From: Pagrus major
Lineage: Eukaryota > Chordata > Actinopteri > Spariformes > Sparidae
Reading direction: 5' to 3'
DNA length: 64,000 nt
Assembly (NCBI RefSeq): GCF_040436345.1
Contig: NC_133224.1
Span: 7,990,741 to 8,054,740, forward strand
The notes under the pieces were generated by a model. That model had not been told where the DNA came from. It ran no database searches and saw only the letters and a program-made list of their open reading frames with translations. A program made the position numbers and the translations under genes. Positions 35,566 to 50,335 of this stretch are shown here, piece after piece (positions within the stretch are counted from its first letter, which is position 1; each line of letters starts with the position of its first letter).

Positions 35566-36690
35566 CATTTGTGATTATGGATATGACCTGATGAAACAGT
35601 TTCTTTAGATAAACCATAAAATGACTGACTTAAAATAGGAAGAGGAATAAAAGTATTTGGGGGAAAGAGCAGCAGATTCTACGAGTGTCATTGCTCATTT
35701 TCACATTACATTTTCGTCCTAAGTATGGCTGCAACATAACGATTAATTTCGTTGTCGATTAATCTGCCAATTATGTGCACGATTAATCGAGGCCACGATG
35801 AAAAGCAGTGAATCGTCACGTTTTAGAAAGCTGGAACCAGACAATGTTTGGTATTTCTGCTTGAAAAATGACCCAAAATATCTCAATAAATCAACGAGTG
35901 TTCACAGGTTTAGTAAAAATATATCAAGATTTCTTGTTTTTATGGATACGACCTGATGAAATTGTGATCTTGCAGACACAAAATCAACTTAAAAAAGGGA
36001 AGAGAAACGAAAGTATCGGGGTCAAACAGCAGTAGATCCTACGGGTGTCGTGGCTTATCGCATAACATTTTCGTCCTTACTAGGGCTGCAACGGTTTAAT
36101 TATCGATTATCCGCCAATTATTTTGATAACGTCTATTAATTTGTTGTCATATATTATAAAGAAAACAGGAAATTGTTAAGTTTTAGAAGTTGGAACCAGA
36201 AAATGTTTTTTAGGCTTGAAAATGACCCAAAAAAACGTTTAACCGATTATCAAAATTGTTGCAGACTAAGTTTCTACTCATTTAATCAACTAGTTGTCAC
36301 GGGGCTTGTAAAAATATATAAAGATTTCTTGTGTTTATGGATACGGGCTGATGATTCAGTGATCTTGCAAACCATAAAACAAAGAATAAAAGTATCGGGG
36401 TAAAAGAACAGCAGATTCTACAGGTGTCGTGGTGGCTCATCTTCACGTTATATATTCGTCCTAGCTAACGGTTATTTTCATTATCGGTTAATGTTGCAAA
36501 TAATTTTCAGTCTGTTCAATTTACAGTCATATATGACAAAGAAAAAGAGAAAGTTGTAATGTTCTGGAAGCTGGAAGCAGACAATGTTTGGTATTTCTGC
36601 TGAAAAAATGACAAATGACGATTAAACGAAACTGTTGCAGAATCATTTTCTAGTCAACAAATCAATTCGTTGTTGCAGCTCTCGTCCCAA
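35566..36690. repeat. Tandem ~360-390-bp repeat, about three units
   Basis: The motif TATGGATAYGRSCTGATGA recurs at 35577, 35939 and 36336; TTCTACRGGTGTC-like blocks at ~35677, ~36036 and ~36416; GGCTGCAAC plus CGATTAAT at ~35726 and ~36083. A partial dispersed copy with CTGGAACCAG lies at 41930-42055. Confidence 0.8.
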
Positions 36691-37794
36691 ACACACCGAG
36701 AGAAAAGAGATGCGAAACAGAAATCTCTGGATCGACTCTGAAGAGCGGAACAACGCTTTCATCTCCGGTCGACACAAATCTGCTTCTGTAAATGAAAAAT
36801 AGTTCAAAAGCTCGGCCAGATGTTGTTTGAAAACTCTTTTTGAACTCTCTCTCAGAGGTCTGCTCAAAGGGAAACTGTGACATGTGTGAACTAAAGGTTG
36901 AAAAGTTAATCCGGGTTCAAAAGGTCACTCCTCTGTTTGACCTTGACTTGCTTCAGTGATCGGAGGACTCAAGTGCGACACCTCCAAAGCTTAATCCACG
37001 AACACTTTGGCAGCTTTCTCACACAACTATTCCTCTTTCTATTCTCGTGTTCTTTTATATTAAACTATCGGATCTAGATATGTGATTTTTGCACCATTTC
37101 GTCCAGATCCTAACCACATATTATTTCATACACAAACACAACCAAATAAAGAATTTACAAAAACTACTGCTGGACACCAAACAGACTGATATTAAAATGC
37201 TACGATTCTTTTTTTTTTTTCAGTGTTTCTTCCATATTGTGAAAGCACATTAACTAAAATCAAACATGGCCACTTGTAACGGGAATATGTACCCAAATGT
37301 GTACAAACTGCTGTCTTTGAAATACCACTCAGACGCTGATTCAGTCTGAACTATCCATGTCAAGTATTTTTTTTTTTCCTGAACAGTAAATGAAGGCCTG
37401 TATAGAGAGAAAAAGCACACACACAAACTCACTGGACAAAAAAAGTGAAGAGTCACTTAAAACCACTGCGAAGAGAGTGGTGATAAAAACATCTGTCTGT
37501 CAGGATCACACAACATACACACACGGCATTTCTGCAAAAATTCACAAGTTTTTTCTTTTTTTATGTGGGAGAGTTTCCGTCACATCACGTCCTTTTCACC
37601 ATTTGGTGTCAGTGTGCTCGACAGTGCTGTGGCACAAAATGGTGCCGCAAGGAGATCAACCTGGTGTCTTCCTTTTTCACATTTCTTACGATCCAGGATG
37701 CTTCATTTCTCCGTCCGCTCGAGTGTCAAACAGGCGGCTGAGTAGAAAAGCTCTTACAAAGTCCCCTGGTGTCCTTAAAGAGTGACACGTTTAC
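36691..37794 (-). other. vax2: Probable vax2 3'UTR (proximal part)
   Basis: Sequence immediately 3' of the vax2 stop codon, with no other gene. The extent cannot be set from sequence; no AATAAA occurs in this interval on the minus strand. Confidence 0.4.
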
Positions 37795-38292
37795 TTAAGA
37801 AACCGTCTTCTTCCCTCCCAGATCTGCCTCCTTCCTGTCCAGCCGCATGTACGGCTCAAAAGCTGAAGAACCGCACCCGTAGGTGGAGGTCAGTTCATGA
37901 TGAGCGCCCCCCAGCAGCGGCATGGAGAAGCAGAGGGAGTGTGGCGGTGGGACGCCCAGCCGCGGTGAAGGTGGGGTGCCGCCCAGCGAGGGCAGCGACA
38001 GCCCGAAAGTCCCCCCTGGTAGGGAGCTGGGAGGGGTGCTGCTGCTGATGCCTGGAGAGGTGGAGGAGCCTCCACCCGGGCTGCTCAGCAGGGAGCCGTT
38101 GTGTCCCGGGTGTGGAGGCCCCAGGAGGGAGTTAGGTGGCGGGACGGGGCCCGATAGGAGGCGGCCCTGCTCCAGGAGGCGCAGGATGTTGCAGGTGGCC
38201 AACGACTCATTTGTGGAGGAGGAACGTTTGTCTGAATCCTTGGTGGTGTCCTTCTTCTGTTTGGTCCGGCGGTTCTGGAACCACACCTTCAC
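37795..38292 (-). CDS. vax2: vax2 coding exon 3 (recognition helix and C-terminus)
   Basis: Acceptor TTGTGTTGCTGCAG, then [14 protein letters not shown]. It continues with a Pro/Gly/Ser-rich region and the conserved end SSAFEPYM...GGKKTVS, stop TAA at 37797-37795. It is GC-rich compared with its surroundings; opposite-strand open frames here are shadows. Confidence 0.97.
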   Translation of the reverse strand: MKVWFQNRRTKQKKDTTKDSDKRSSSTNESLATCNILRLLEQGRLLSGPVPPPNSLLGPPHPGHNGSLLSSPGGGSSTSPGISSSTPPSSLPGGTFGLSLPSLGGTPPSPRLGVPPPHSLCFSMPLLGGAHHELTSTYGCGSSAFEPYMRLDRKEADLGGKKTVS

Positions 38293-41200
38293 CTGCAGCA
38301 ACACAACCAGGAAGAAAGAGTCACATGATCAGTTTTTATCTTTAACACACTTTGTCAGTGTTTAATGAGAAAACTTGGGAACACTGAAAACACTGGGACT
38401 GTGGTAGATGCAACATGATGACCATGTACAGCTGGTGCCCTTCTGATTTTTTTTAGCCCCTGCCCCTCAAATATCCTGAGGCCGCCACTGCTAGGGACCA
38501 ACGACAACCATTAGACAATAATAGTGCATTGATTTGGTTTAGGTGGGCTCAAACGGCGTGGCGTGGTACACTAGAGAAGACCATGAGTGGACATAAGATT
38601 TTCAGTTTTACTCCATGATTACTAATAATCGTATCGGCCCTGACAAAACCATACTGTCAGTGCCACACGGCTTCTTCTGCTTACAGTCTTTGAGTTATAC
38701 ACACTGTTTTCTTCTCTTTAATATCATAACGTGTGCAGATCACTCGCTGTGACTCCACCTGATTGTATTATCCTACATCCTCTTTGCATGCCCAAAAGTT
38801 AAACGTGTGTGCAGCTGACTTCTTTGTGACCCCATCCATACTGTAGCACGCTCTGTAAGCTCACGGCTTGCGAGCGGTGAGGGCACGCAACACCTTAGCG
38901 GTGAACCAGTCATACACGCATAAATCCGTGCAGAAACAAGCAGAGATGCTGTAATCCCCTGGCACCAGCCATTGGATCAACTCTGTGTTGTTTTTCTCTG
39001 CACATTTGATCATGGCTGGTCCCACGCACTTTACCTCCTCTCACACTTCACGGCTCTCACGGGCTGGAGGACGTATGGAGGACGGGCGGTGATATCAGAG
39101 CGGAGTGGGAATATTAGTGCAGGTAGAAAAATAAACTCCCGTATGTGTGCAAACGTCGAGACATTACACAAATCAAGCTGTTTGCACACACCTAGTTGGA
39201 TTTACAGGAAAATGAAAGCGAAAAAATACCAAATTAAAGAATTTAAATCAACATCTGCACCATCGTCCCCTCTCACGGCAGAGTTTCGCCACAGGAGCCA
39301 TCACGCCACCGGCAGCGCATTGAGAAAAGCTCGCTGAACTCTGCCTGTCCTTGTCCGCCATGTTTAATTGATGCTCCGCAGCGCAGCTTTAATGTATAGC
39401 GTGTGGAAAAGTTGTGGCTGGGCGGGGCGTTGATTGGAGGGCACGGTGGGGTCACGGCAGATCGCTGCACGGAGAGCCACACATGAAAAATGTATACGAG
39501 CCTGACCGAGATTCACTGCAGGCTCACTGCCGTGTGGCATGACGGGCGGTGGGTTATACCGAGTGGGTTTGTCAACTTGTTGTCATCGGGGGGAATGTTA
39601 ATGAAATGCTCATACAATCTTGTCGTCTGGATAAAAATCGCTCGCGAAATGAAATCGTAAACAGGTTTGTGAATCGTTGAAGTTGAATCGTTGCCCTGTT
39701 CATACTTTGCAGAGGAAACATCTGTGGAGAGTAATTTCTTTAACCCAGAAAATGAATTGTGAATTGTGTCTCGTAATGACATTTTTGCCCTTTCTCGACC
39801 TTTTCTTACATTACCCTCAAGGTAATTCTCTGGATGTGTGACAATAGTAAGCCTATAAGTCATTACAGTACAAGGTTAACATCTGAAGCACAATACAGAC
39901 TCAGAGGCCGCTGTGTGAGGCTCATCTGTGGTTCAGAAAACTCGCCAGTTATGAAGCCAATCTGTTGTCTTTATTGTTAAACAACCTCCACTGCTGATGA
40001 AAATCTATCTACGCGACTCTGGTAGAAATGTTCATGAACGAGGTGTTACAGTTTAATTCACGTTACATCCTCATTCTCTGACTCTCACCTGGAGGTTGTA
40101 GCAACAAGTGAAACGCACTGTTTCCTTCAATACGGTTACAGATTTATCTGGTTTCAACATTGCTGGAAATATTCGGGTAAATATGTTAGTACACAATTCA
40201 ACAAAATCTATGATTAAGGTCCCGTCATTTCATCCAATTTTTTCTTTCTGTTAAAAATAAATGAATAAACTAAATAAAGATTTATGCCACAAAGCACAAA
40301 ATACATTTTTAACTAAACTTTACCATTTATCAATTATCCCTGTTTTCTGATGTGACTGACTTAATGAAACATAAGTTTAGAAGGTAACACTGAAGTAAAC
40401 AAAAAAGATATTTGCAGATTTTTGTTTTATATTTTCTGACATTTTCTGACGAGGTGTATATCTAAAAAACTACAAGCACAGAGTCATTTGTTTCAACACA
40501 ACTTAAAGATATATCATGTAACATTTCAGCATTAAAATGTCTAAAAAACGACTAGTATTTTATTTTTAAGCAGTTGTGTATTGTATTGTATTGCAGCAAC
40601 TGATTTCTAACACGTCATACGTGGTTAATAAATACTGTGTAGTTTATCTATAAACATTATTTGAATGATTATAAAGTTGCAATTCATTATTATAAACTTT
40701 TACAACTGCTTGATAAATGGTTCACTGTTTGTTAACTGTGAAATAACTACTAACTAAAGTTTTACTAAACTCAGCTGAACAGTCGTCACAAGCGTGTTTA
40801 TCTCTCCTCTTTATCAAACCTCCTCCATCCTAAAGTTCACCCAACACATCGGAAGTTATTCACACACACGACAGATTTCCCTTCGGCCTCTTCACGGCAT
40901 TTCGTAGAAATCCAGTTATCTAATCCCTGATAAACTGGGATTGGCAGCAGATGATGTAAAGGAAATTCCTGTAACAGCAGACGTGTGTAATCCTGTGACG
41001 GTTAATTCAATGAAACGTTTCACAATCATTTGTTGATTTACACAACAGCCAGACGACACGTGTAAGTAAAATAAAGGATGCAAACGGAGCAGGAAGCTAT
41101 GTGAGCACACACACATTCACAGAGGTCACATGTGTCCTGAACACGCGACAGTCACACATACGCACACACATTTTGCAGTGAGCCAATCTCTCACATGACC

Positions 41201-44144
41201 CCGTTCATCAGTAAGACCCACTGTTCTGTCCGTCCAGATCCTCGTCGCTGAGCGGGTGTAAAAAAAAGACAGTTTGGGGCTGATATCGCAAAGATTTTCA
41301 GGTTTCAGTTTCACAGACTTCAAATAGCGTCTTAACTTCACTTCAAAGGATCATCAAACACGCTGCGAGTCACTTCTTACAGTTTCATCTCCGCATGCTG
41401 CAGAGTTAGAGTCAGACAGGTGTAACAAAGCATCGACTTCTAGGAAAAGACTTTTTCCAGCTAAATCATGAGTCCAGGGGTTCAATATTTATCCGATTAT
41501 TTCCTGTATTGTCCAACTCTCAAGTTGGCACACCAGCGTAACACTACTCACGACTTTAAAACTACTTTTCTGGTCTCTCCTCTCAGATTTTTGGCAACAA
41601 AAACGCACGGATTGTTCTGCAGAAGCTATTCAGAGAAAATATTTACATTTTCTTTGGAGCTGTGACCCGCATCACTGAAGTTTCTACTGAAATGAGACTA
41701 AAGTGAGTCTTTCTCAAGCTTACGTATTTCCACTTCTTTTCCTTTATTCACAGTGAAGACATGTTGGCGTCTTGGCGACACTTTTTCCAGAACAAAACCA
41801 ACGATATTGAACAATTCTGCGCATGTATTGACTGTTTTCTTACTTTCAATGCCAAAGTCAGTAATGCAGCTATTACGGCTTCATTTACTATCAAAGTAAA
41901 TGACAAAGAAAAGCAGCAAATCCTGACATTTACGAAGCTGGAACCAGCAAATGTTTGACAACTTTGCTTGAAAAATGACTGAAACGATCAATACATTATC
42001 AAAATAGTTGGCAGTTAATTTTTCTTTCCATCGACTGATCGATTTCAGCAAGATTGAACAGATAGCAACACTTGGGGTTAGCAGCTCAGGTCGGACGCCA
42101 ACCCAAAGCACCAGTATCAACTATTTTTCTCCAGGAAGTTTCAGACGCCGAGGACCGCAGTTCAAGTCTGCATTGCGGCATTTGTAAGCGTGACACCTCT
42201 GGATTACGGCAGTTTTTGTAGCGACCACAACCGGATATTTTTCACAGGAAGTCGGGCCTTCCCCCAGCCGTGTTTGTGGCAACAGAACTGGATGTTTTGA
42301 AGAAGACCTCAGGACATTTCCAGTTGGGTTTATGGCAACCAAAACAGGTACTTTAAGCCAAACGATGATGTTTTCCTAAACCCTAACTAAGTGATTTATA
42401 TGCCTGAACCTAACCAGAGCATAAGCACAGCGTTGCAGCACAAAGAAACGAAAGTATAAACTTATTCGTGTTTTGAGGCAGTGAACCTCTCTCCATCCTT
42501 GCTTGTGAGCGAAAAGATGCAAAAAAATCTGTATTTCAATTGAGTTTATGTCAAAAAAAGGATAAGCAAATGATCACATTCTGTTTTATTTATGATCTGC
42601 ACATCGTCCCAACTTTATCTGGTTGTATTTCCATCAAGGGCACTTTATTGTTTCAGCATCAACACTTCACACTCTTAACTTTTCCAAAGATCGTCAGTGA
42701 TTCCTCTGATCTCTCCTCGTCTGTGCACTCTCATAAAAAGGGGTTCATTAGGAGCCAATTTCTGTCCCCCAAGGTACAATCTAGACTCATTTACCCCCTC
42801 AGGCTAAATATTGGAGCTCAAGGTAACTATATGTATCCCTTTTTAAAAAGGTTGATTTTTGTTCCCTTAAATTAAGGTACAAACTTACCAGAGTTACAAA
42901 GGTACAAACCAGGTACAAATATAAACCGTCTTTTCTGACAGTGCAGCATGTTAACACAGCACCTTTGGCAGCTGACACCAGGCACCGGACTGACAAGGAG
43001 CTCGCCCAGTCGGGTGGCATGAGCCAAACGTAGCTGTGTTTATTGTGTGGAGGTAATCAGGCTGGTTGGTGTTAACTAAAGTATCGCTGCACTGCAAAGG
43101 CGGGCTCACCAGGGCCAGTGAGATCATAGTTTCAGCTCCTGACCACGACACAAATAATGAGATCGGAGCAGATCCCACAGCTCAGAGAGGAACACTGACA
43201 CCAGCAAGTCTTACTGTAAACACCCGAAACAGGCACAGAGGCAGGGATAGTGGAGATGGATATAAGAGGGAGACACAGAGGGAGGGAGGGAGGGATAAGC
43301 AGCAGAAATTATCTCCATGTAGCTGCTTCTCCTTCCTCCCAGTCTATATTTAGTTGTCTCACACTCTTCCTCTCTTTGATCTCTCTCTCTCTCTTTTACT
43401 CATGCGCCAACGTCTGCCAAACATCTACATCCCACAAAAAGCTTTCACTACGGATGAAACTCCCAACCAATCCCTCTCCTTTATCCCCATGCCGCGGGCG
43501 TGGCTCCGTCCTGTTCACATCCCAGTCCGCCTATCCATCGCTGGGAATAAAAGCAGGGGAAGAAAAAGCTTGCTGGTGTTTTACAGGGATTTTATTAGAG
43601 AGGGGAAATGATGGGAAGAGAAGAAAGCAAAGCTGCCTTTGGTACATCTACACTATTGGATGTAAATCCTTTTTAATGGGATCCAGGGTTCAGAGCTGGG
43701 GCAGAGATTACCAAGGGAGATCTGAATCTGCCGTGACCTGCGTTTGCCCCGGCCTCGCCCTCTGGACCCCACCCTGCCTGGACGGGCGAGGCCGAGGCCG
43801 AGGCCGAGGCCGAGGCGAGGCCGGAGCAAGATGAGGAGGTTTGGACTGAGGTGAGGGTGGAGAAACCAAGACGGGTGGAGGAATAGGTGTGACGAGAACA
43901 ACGCAAGAGGCCGACCTGACATATCCATAACATTGTGTTTATAGGCCGTCATCCATTAGATCAATATATAGAGGAAAATAGCGAGCAGTGCTCGTCCTCT
44001 TTTTACCGTCTTTTTGATAAATGTCGACGGATTGGACGCACTGACAAGAAAACAAGCTGCCATTTTACAAAAAGTCCAGTTATTTTGTATTTTTATCCCA
44101 TAAAAACACCCAAATCTACAACATGTCTGTCTCTTAATATATAC

Positions 44145-44215
<71 letters not shown>

Positions 44216-47200
44216 CATATATATATATACATACATATATATTTGTGTTTAGTAAACATTACTCAAACAAGAGGAAACAGTGCATTTGTTGGGGACTATT
44301 TTCAGCCTTGGATGAATACACATTTGACGCTCTAGTGAATAAAGAAGAGGGTGTATGTGGAACTGTCTAAAAATAAACAGTGCCCATGTTTATAGTAATG
44401 AAGGGAGCATGCCAGACAATGCAGTACTGTGACTCAGTGATGTGTTTTTAATAGTTTTTTAACGTTTCAGTTTTATCTAACACAATCTACGATCAGAAAA
44501 CATAACATTTTACGAGCCATGCGATTTAAACCAGCTGCTGCTTTTGTTAATTTGAATACATGAACTGTATCTGAGACAGCCAGACTGTGGCTGCTCATGT
44601 ATTGATAATTGTCAGGTACATTTTTTATGATTTGCAAAGCAGCAGGAGGAGTGGCGGAGATTGTAGGTCTGGATGAAGGTTTTTTTTTACCCTTTTTCAC
44701 CTTTTTTCTTTACAATTTTTATTAATTTCCACCCATTAGATAGTCGATGGTCTAAAATCTGTCAGTAGTTGTTATTTTTGCTTCACCCTGTAGTCCGACT
44801 GGCAGCTTAATTTTTTAAATTGGTGTCTCAGCCTATATAAGTGAATAATATTCATTGTTAAACTTTACAAATTATTAACTTTTATCATCTGTTTGTACTG
44901 TTTTTATACAACAGACAGTGTCTCGGTTAAGAAACACAACAATACAAAAAACAGTTACAAGACAACACATAATCACTATATAACAACGTCAGCAACCCGA
45001 ACAACAATAACTTCAAAACATGAAAACCATACCACAATTACAAGAGTTCGTGAGATTAAGTGTTTAGGTTTTTACATGATGAGCATGATTTCAGCCAGAA
45101 TTTCTTCTTAAATTTTAAATATTGTTATTGTTTAAAATTAAATTAAATTAAATTAAATTAAATTAAATCAAATTAAATTAAATTAAATGTGCCACTCTCG
45201 TAATTAAAGGTTGGTCACAAAAGAAAGAAAACAGCGTAACATTAGAATAAAAAGGTGTAAAGAGGAAAATAGACACAAAAAAAGTGGTTTAAATATGTAC
45301 ATTTTAGGATGTGATCAGTTAAACTGATATATATTTATAATTCAATTTTAGATTTTTTTAAAATTACTTTTTACAGCCCTGCATGGTTTGGCTCTTTTAT
45401 ATACAGTATATCTGATATATCAACGGCCTGATAACCAGGTGTTGTTAAAAGTTCAAGACAAATTATGTTTCCACTTTAATATCAGGTCAGCTGCTAAAAA
45501 ACATATTAAAACCTCCCTGTTATTTTTCTATATTTGTTACGCGTTTATTTTATTTTGATTTAACCCTCCATATCTGACCGTTCCCGGTAAAAGTTTAATT
45601 TTATGGTATTTTTTTTTTTTTATGTTTGGGCATATTAATCACTTTAACTGTGGTTTTAAAATAGTTACTTAGGTAACTTACTTAATTACTCTCTGATAAT
45701 TAAAAGTAAGGGTGGGAATTTTATTTGTGTGCATGGAAGTGTCAATGTTCCTTATTGTGTGTAGAAAAAAATACCAAAAACAGAAAACATTTAAATATTT
45801 AACAGTCACCTCCCTGTGTAAACGTAGGGATGTTTATAAAACTGCCAGGGATTTTTTTAAAAACCTCACACTTTCACATCTGCCATTAAATTCAACTGTC
45901 TTAATCGGATCCGCTTTTTATTTTGAAAGTCCCTCCCTTCCCATTTGTCCTGATTCAACTGGAAATACGTCACAATAAGGAAGCAACGATCATCCGTGAA
46001 GCGCAGAGGACAGAGAGGAGAGAGGTGGGACGTCACCGGACCAGACGAAGGATGAGGGCAACGAGACGCAAGGCGGGGGGATAAAAAAATGAAAGCATGG
46101 GGGGGGTAAAATGTACGCAGGGAGAGATGATCGGGCCGCCATGCATGAATACACAGGCCAGTCGGGCAGAGGTCAGCCAATCAGAGGCCTGCGCTGTGAA
46201 TCCAGACAGCTGCAAACAGAGCGGCAGGCGGGCAAACTGGGCTAGAGGTAGAAAGGTTAAGCCAGATCAAGATCGAGTGTACAGATCAACCGGGCATCCA
46301 TATGTGTCCGTTCAATAAATCAGTTCACCTCTGGCCCAACATGCCCCTGTGTCCAGTTTACAAACAAGAAACAGGAGAAAATATGAATAAAACCCGATCT
46401 GTTGTTATTATTCCGCCCCTTTTGTCTGATAAATATACATATCCTATACTGCATGCTGTTTTTAATCACCCCTGAGCTCTGCTGACCTAAGCTACAGCCA
46501 CGGAGAGCATTAACCAAACATCTAAGTGATAAAACAAACCCCTCCCGCCGTCTATAATGCCCATAATGCAAAGTGAAATGCAGGATTGTGGCGATAAAGT
46601 CTTTAAGAAGGACGCTTGGTGACTGTCTTTCACACTTTCCGTGACCCCTCCAGCAGCTCGGTGCTCTCGCTGTGACCCGGTTCAGACCCCCTGATCCCAG
46701 GCATGTGATGAGCAGCAGCACACAATGAAAACTCTTTTCCGTGGAGGTTGTACCAGGCTGAACTGTACGCCACAGACCAGTGGATACTCAACTATACGTA
46801 CTGTAACGGACCAATGGCAGCCAATGTGTGTTCAGCTGTATGTGACGGACCAGTGGGCACCATTACTGGAGAAACGAGGAAAATTAACAAGGAAACAATG
46901 ATTAACTCAACTGTGTGTGACAGATCAATCAGCCTTTTATCAAATCTGTTAGAGATTAAATTAATGACCCTATTTCCAATTATTTACAATTAGAATGATT
47001 GTCTTTTATTGTGAAAGTTGGCTACTTTCAGGCCTTCATGCGTTTAGAAATAAGCTTTAAAAAGTTGGATTATTTATCGTTTTATTTTATTTGTGAAAGG
47101 TTTAATAGTAAAACAGATTTTTTCGCAATTTCATGTTTTGTACCAAAGTTAGCTCAAAGCTAATTTACATCTGAGGCCGCTTAGTAAGTCACAATTAAAA

Positions 47201-50134
47201 CAAACACCAAAGTCATGTAACGTGTTTTTTCTAAATATATTTTTCAGTTTGTTAAAAATACTGAAATCAAGTAATTTAAAGAGCAAACTTCAAGTCATAA
47301 AAAAGTGTCAATCTTAAGCTAAATATGTGCCAACATTAACTTAATGCGATAAGGTTTTTTAACTGTATAATAGCCTCAAGTCTCTCTTGTCAGTCAACCA
47401 GTGTCTATGAAGAAGACTGCGCTGTAGTTTACATCTTTTTAATGGAAAATCCAATTCAGTTGACAATTTCTTTTTTTAAATGTTACACTTAAGTGATTTT
47501 CTATCCTAATTCTATTCTGTTGGTCTTGTTTTGTTGTTTTGTTGTCTATCATAATATACGGATCATTTTTATTGAATGCTCTTATTGTGAAAAATAGCTA
47601 CAAGAGCTATTTCACCTCACAAAAAAATAAAACAGATTAAACAACACATTTTAAACAAATCAATGTAACTTTTTGTTTTTTGTTAGAGGAGTCTGCCCGG
47701 TCAAATTTAACCTTACGGCGGATCAATAACGGTCCATTTTGGCCCTGATTTAGACGATCAGGTCGAAAATGTGAAAAAACTACAGATATTTTCTGCGTTT
47801 CTAATCCAAATTTATCAGGCAGGTGGTGTGAAACTGAAGGAATTTGGACACATGACTATGACTCATAAATCTGTAGTTACTCACTTATATCCGATGGCTT
47901 AACACTTCAAAAAACGATTAAATGATTTAAACAACTTCATGGACTTTTATGGGTTCAAACAAGGAACTAATTGTGGCATAAATAAAAATATATTTATAGC
48001 AATAATGTATTAAAGGTAATCTACAGTGGCGCGTCCCTCTCTGCAGCAGTCGAGAGGACTGAAACTGGACCCCATGATGTTTGTTTTTTATAAATCCATG
48101 TTGACATCAGCGCTGCAGCCCTCCTCACTCTGATGTTTCACGTGAGATAAAACGACCTTCAACATCCATCCTCCTCCTCCCTCCATCGTCCCATCCTTCC
48201 TCGCATCCTCTCACTCTACACCCCTCAAAACCAGTCCCACCATCACATCCTACCTGACCCCTAAACCTCGAGGAACCCATCACCTAACCTCGCCCCGAGT
48301 AAACCCGATCTGGTGCTCCATCACCGCAGCACATGTCCAGCCAGGTTCAGCCAGGGGTTAACCCCGTCTTATAGAATCGCTGGTAGATATGGCTGCCTAA
48401 TCCTCCTTAGCGCAAAAGCACTTGGGACTGTTATGAGGCCCACCTCCACGTCTCTCCCCCCTCTTCATCCCTCCACCCGTTCACCGCCCTCTCTCCCCGC
48501 CAGGTCCGGATAACAGCCGTTACCTCCCTCCTTCACACACTGTCGTGTTCGAGATGCGCGGCGCTCGTTCGCCAGAGAAGCCAGCAGGCGTTTGAATGTG
48601 GTCCATGACTTTTCTTTCATGTCACCCCGCAGTCGCTCCAATCACTGTTGGGTCTTTTTCTTACGCAGAGCTCCCAACAAGGACGTTCAGCTTTTTTGTT
48701 CTTTTAGGAATCACATTTGATTCGTTCGGTTGTTCTCACAGCTGCCAGCGAAGATTCAACAATTCAGCTTCCATATTTGAGATTTTCTGAAAGCGCATGA
48801 CACTCTTATCCTTATATCACACGTCTGATCGTCCTGCTGCTCTTCCTGACACTTCTTCCTTTCTGTTAAAGGTTTTTTGGGGGAGTTTTTCCTCATCCAA
48901 AGGACAAAGAGTGTCGTACACTAAACACATAATAAAACCCTTTAAATGGTTCATTTGTAATTCAAGATTTTTACAGTGTTACAAGTGTTGTTGGAAATAT
49001 TGTTTTACTCCCCTGAAATTATCGAAATTACAGTTATTTTTTCCATAAAATACATTGTTATAGACCTAATACTTAATAAAAAAGGCCCCTGATGCACCAA
49101 AGGAATGAATTACACTGTCCATACTGAGGTTTTTGTGTTTTTCACCAGCAAGCAAACAAATGATAAATAAACCAAGGCTACTCTCGCTTCTTTTGCTATC
49201 CCACAACCAGCAAAAGAATAAATAAAACACTCAAACCAAATCCTTCACTGTCGAATTAAATAAAATGTGTTTTATAAATATTAACGTCATTTTATGTAAA
49301 TATCATGTAGAAGCAAGCTGAGAAAACCAGTTGAAAGTGTTGATGTGTGGCTTTCACGTAGTATCTCTAAGAGACTATTATAGTTTAATTTCTTACATTT
49401 TCTTCTGTATTTGTGAGTATAAATAGTGAATTATTGAGTGATTATGACTAAAAATGAGCACATTTTTGGATGTGTCCGTCTCATTTTTCATTTCTTTTGG
49501 TTTTCTGGCAGCTTTATACCACTTAAGATAGACAACATGACCTGGATGCACTGATTTTAAGAGGGCTGTCACAATATTAGATTTTCACTCCACGATTATT
49601 GTGGCCTAAAGAATTCACGATAACGATATTATCATCATATCTATAGAAAATGTTAAAAATATATGTATTGTTTATGTGTTTTTTCTCTTTTTTGGAAAAT
49701 AAATTACAAAAGTGTGCAAAAAGAATGACACTTTTTCTGTTTTATAATAATCATATTATTAGTATTATTAACACAATATCAATATTTCAATTTAGAATAT
49801 CACGATTATCGTTATATCGCAACACGTCTAATTATTAACAAATCAAAAAATATAATACATCCAGTAACATCTAATAGTTTTACTTCTGTTATTACTTCTT
49901 ACTACCAGTACTTTTACTTTCTCTTGTAACAAAGTAGATTAATAAAGACTTTAGCATCAATGTTTTGTGGGAACATTGTGTGGGTTCGTCAGGTGTCTGT
50001 AAGCTCCCACGCAGGTAATCTGCCACTTTAATTGCATTACACATTTGTCTGATGAATGACACAAAGTGGCTGCGAGGACGACCTCCGACTACACCGACCG
50101 GTCTGGGAAACTTGGGGTCAGACTTGAGGCGCTC

Positions 50135-50228
<94 letters not shown>

Positions 50229-50335
50229 TTATGTGTGAAAAGTGAAAACCTCTTGTATCCAATTTTGCTGATTTTCCTGTTTTCACCTCAGTTGAAGGAT
50301 TACATGCTCCTCCATATGTTTGGAAAATTACACCG

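Noticed and set aside
37922..38365. Plus-strand 147-codon open frame opposite vax2 exon 3
   Set aside because: Shadow of the GC-rich vax2 coding sequence in another frame.
43250..43952. Overlapping 194-, 99- and 86-codon open frames
   Set aside because: Ser/Leu- and Arg/Gly-rich products of CT-rich sequence and the GAGGCC minisatellite.
45135..45188. Regular repeats that could suggest a CRISPR-like array
   Set aside because: Simple AAATT tandem without spacers, in a vertebrate genome.
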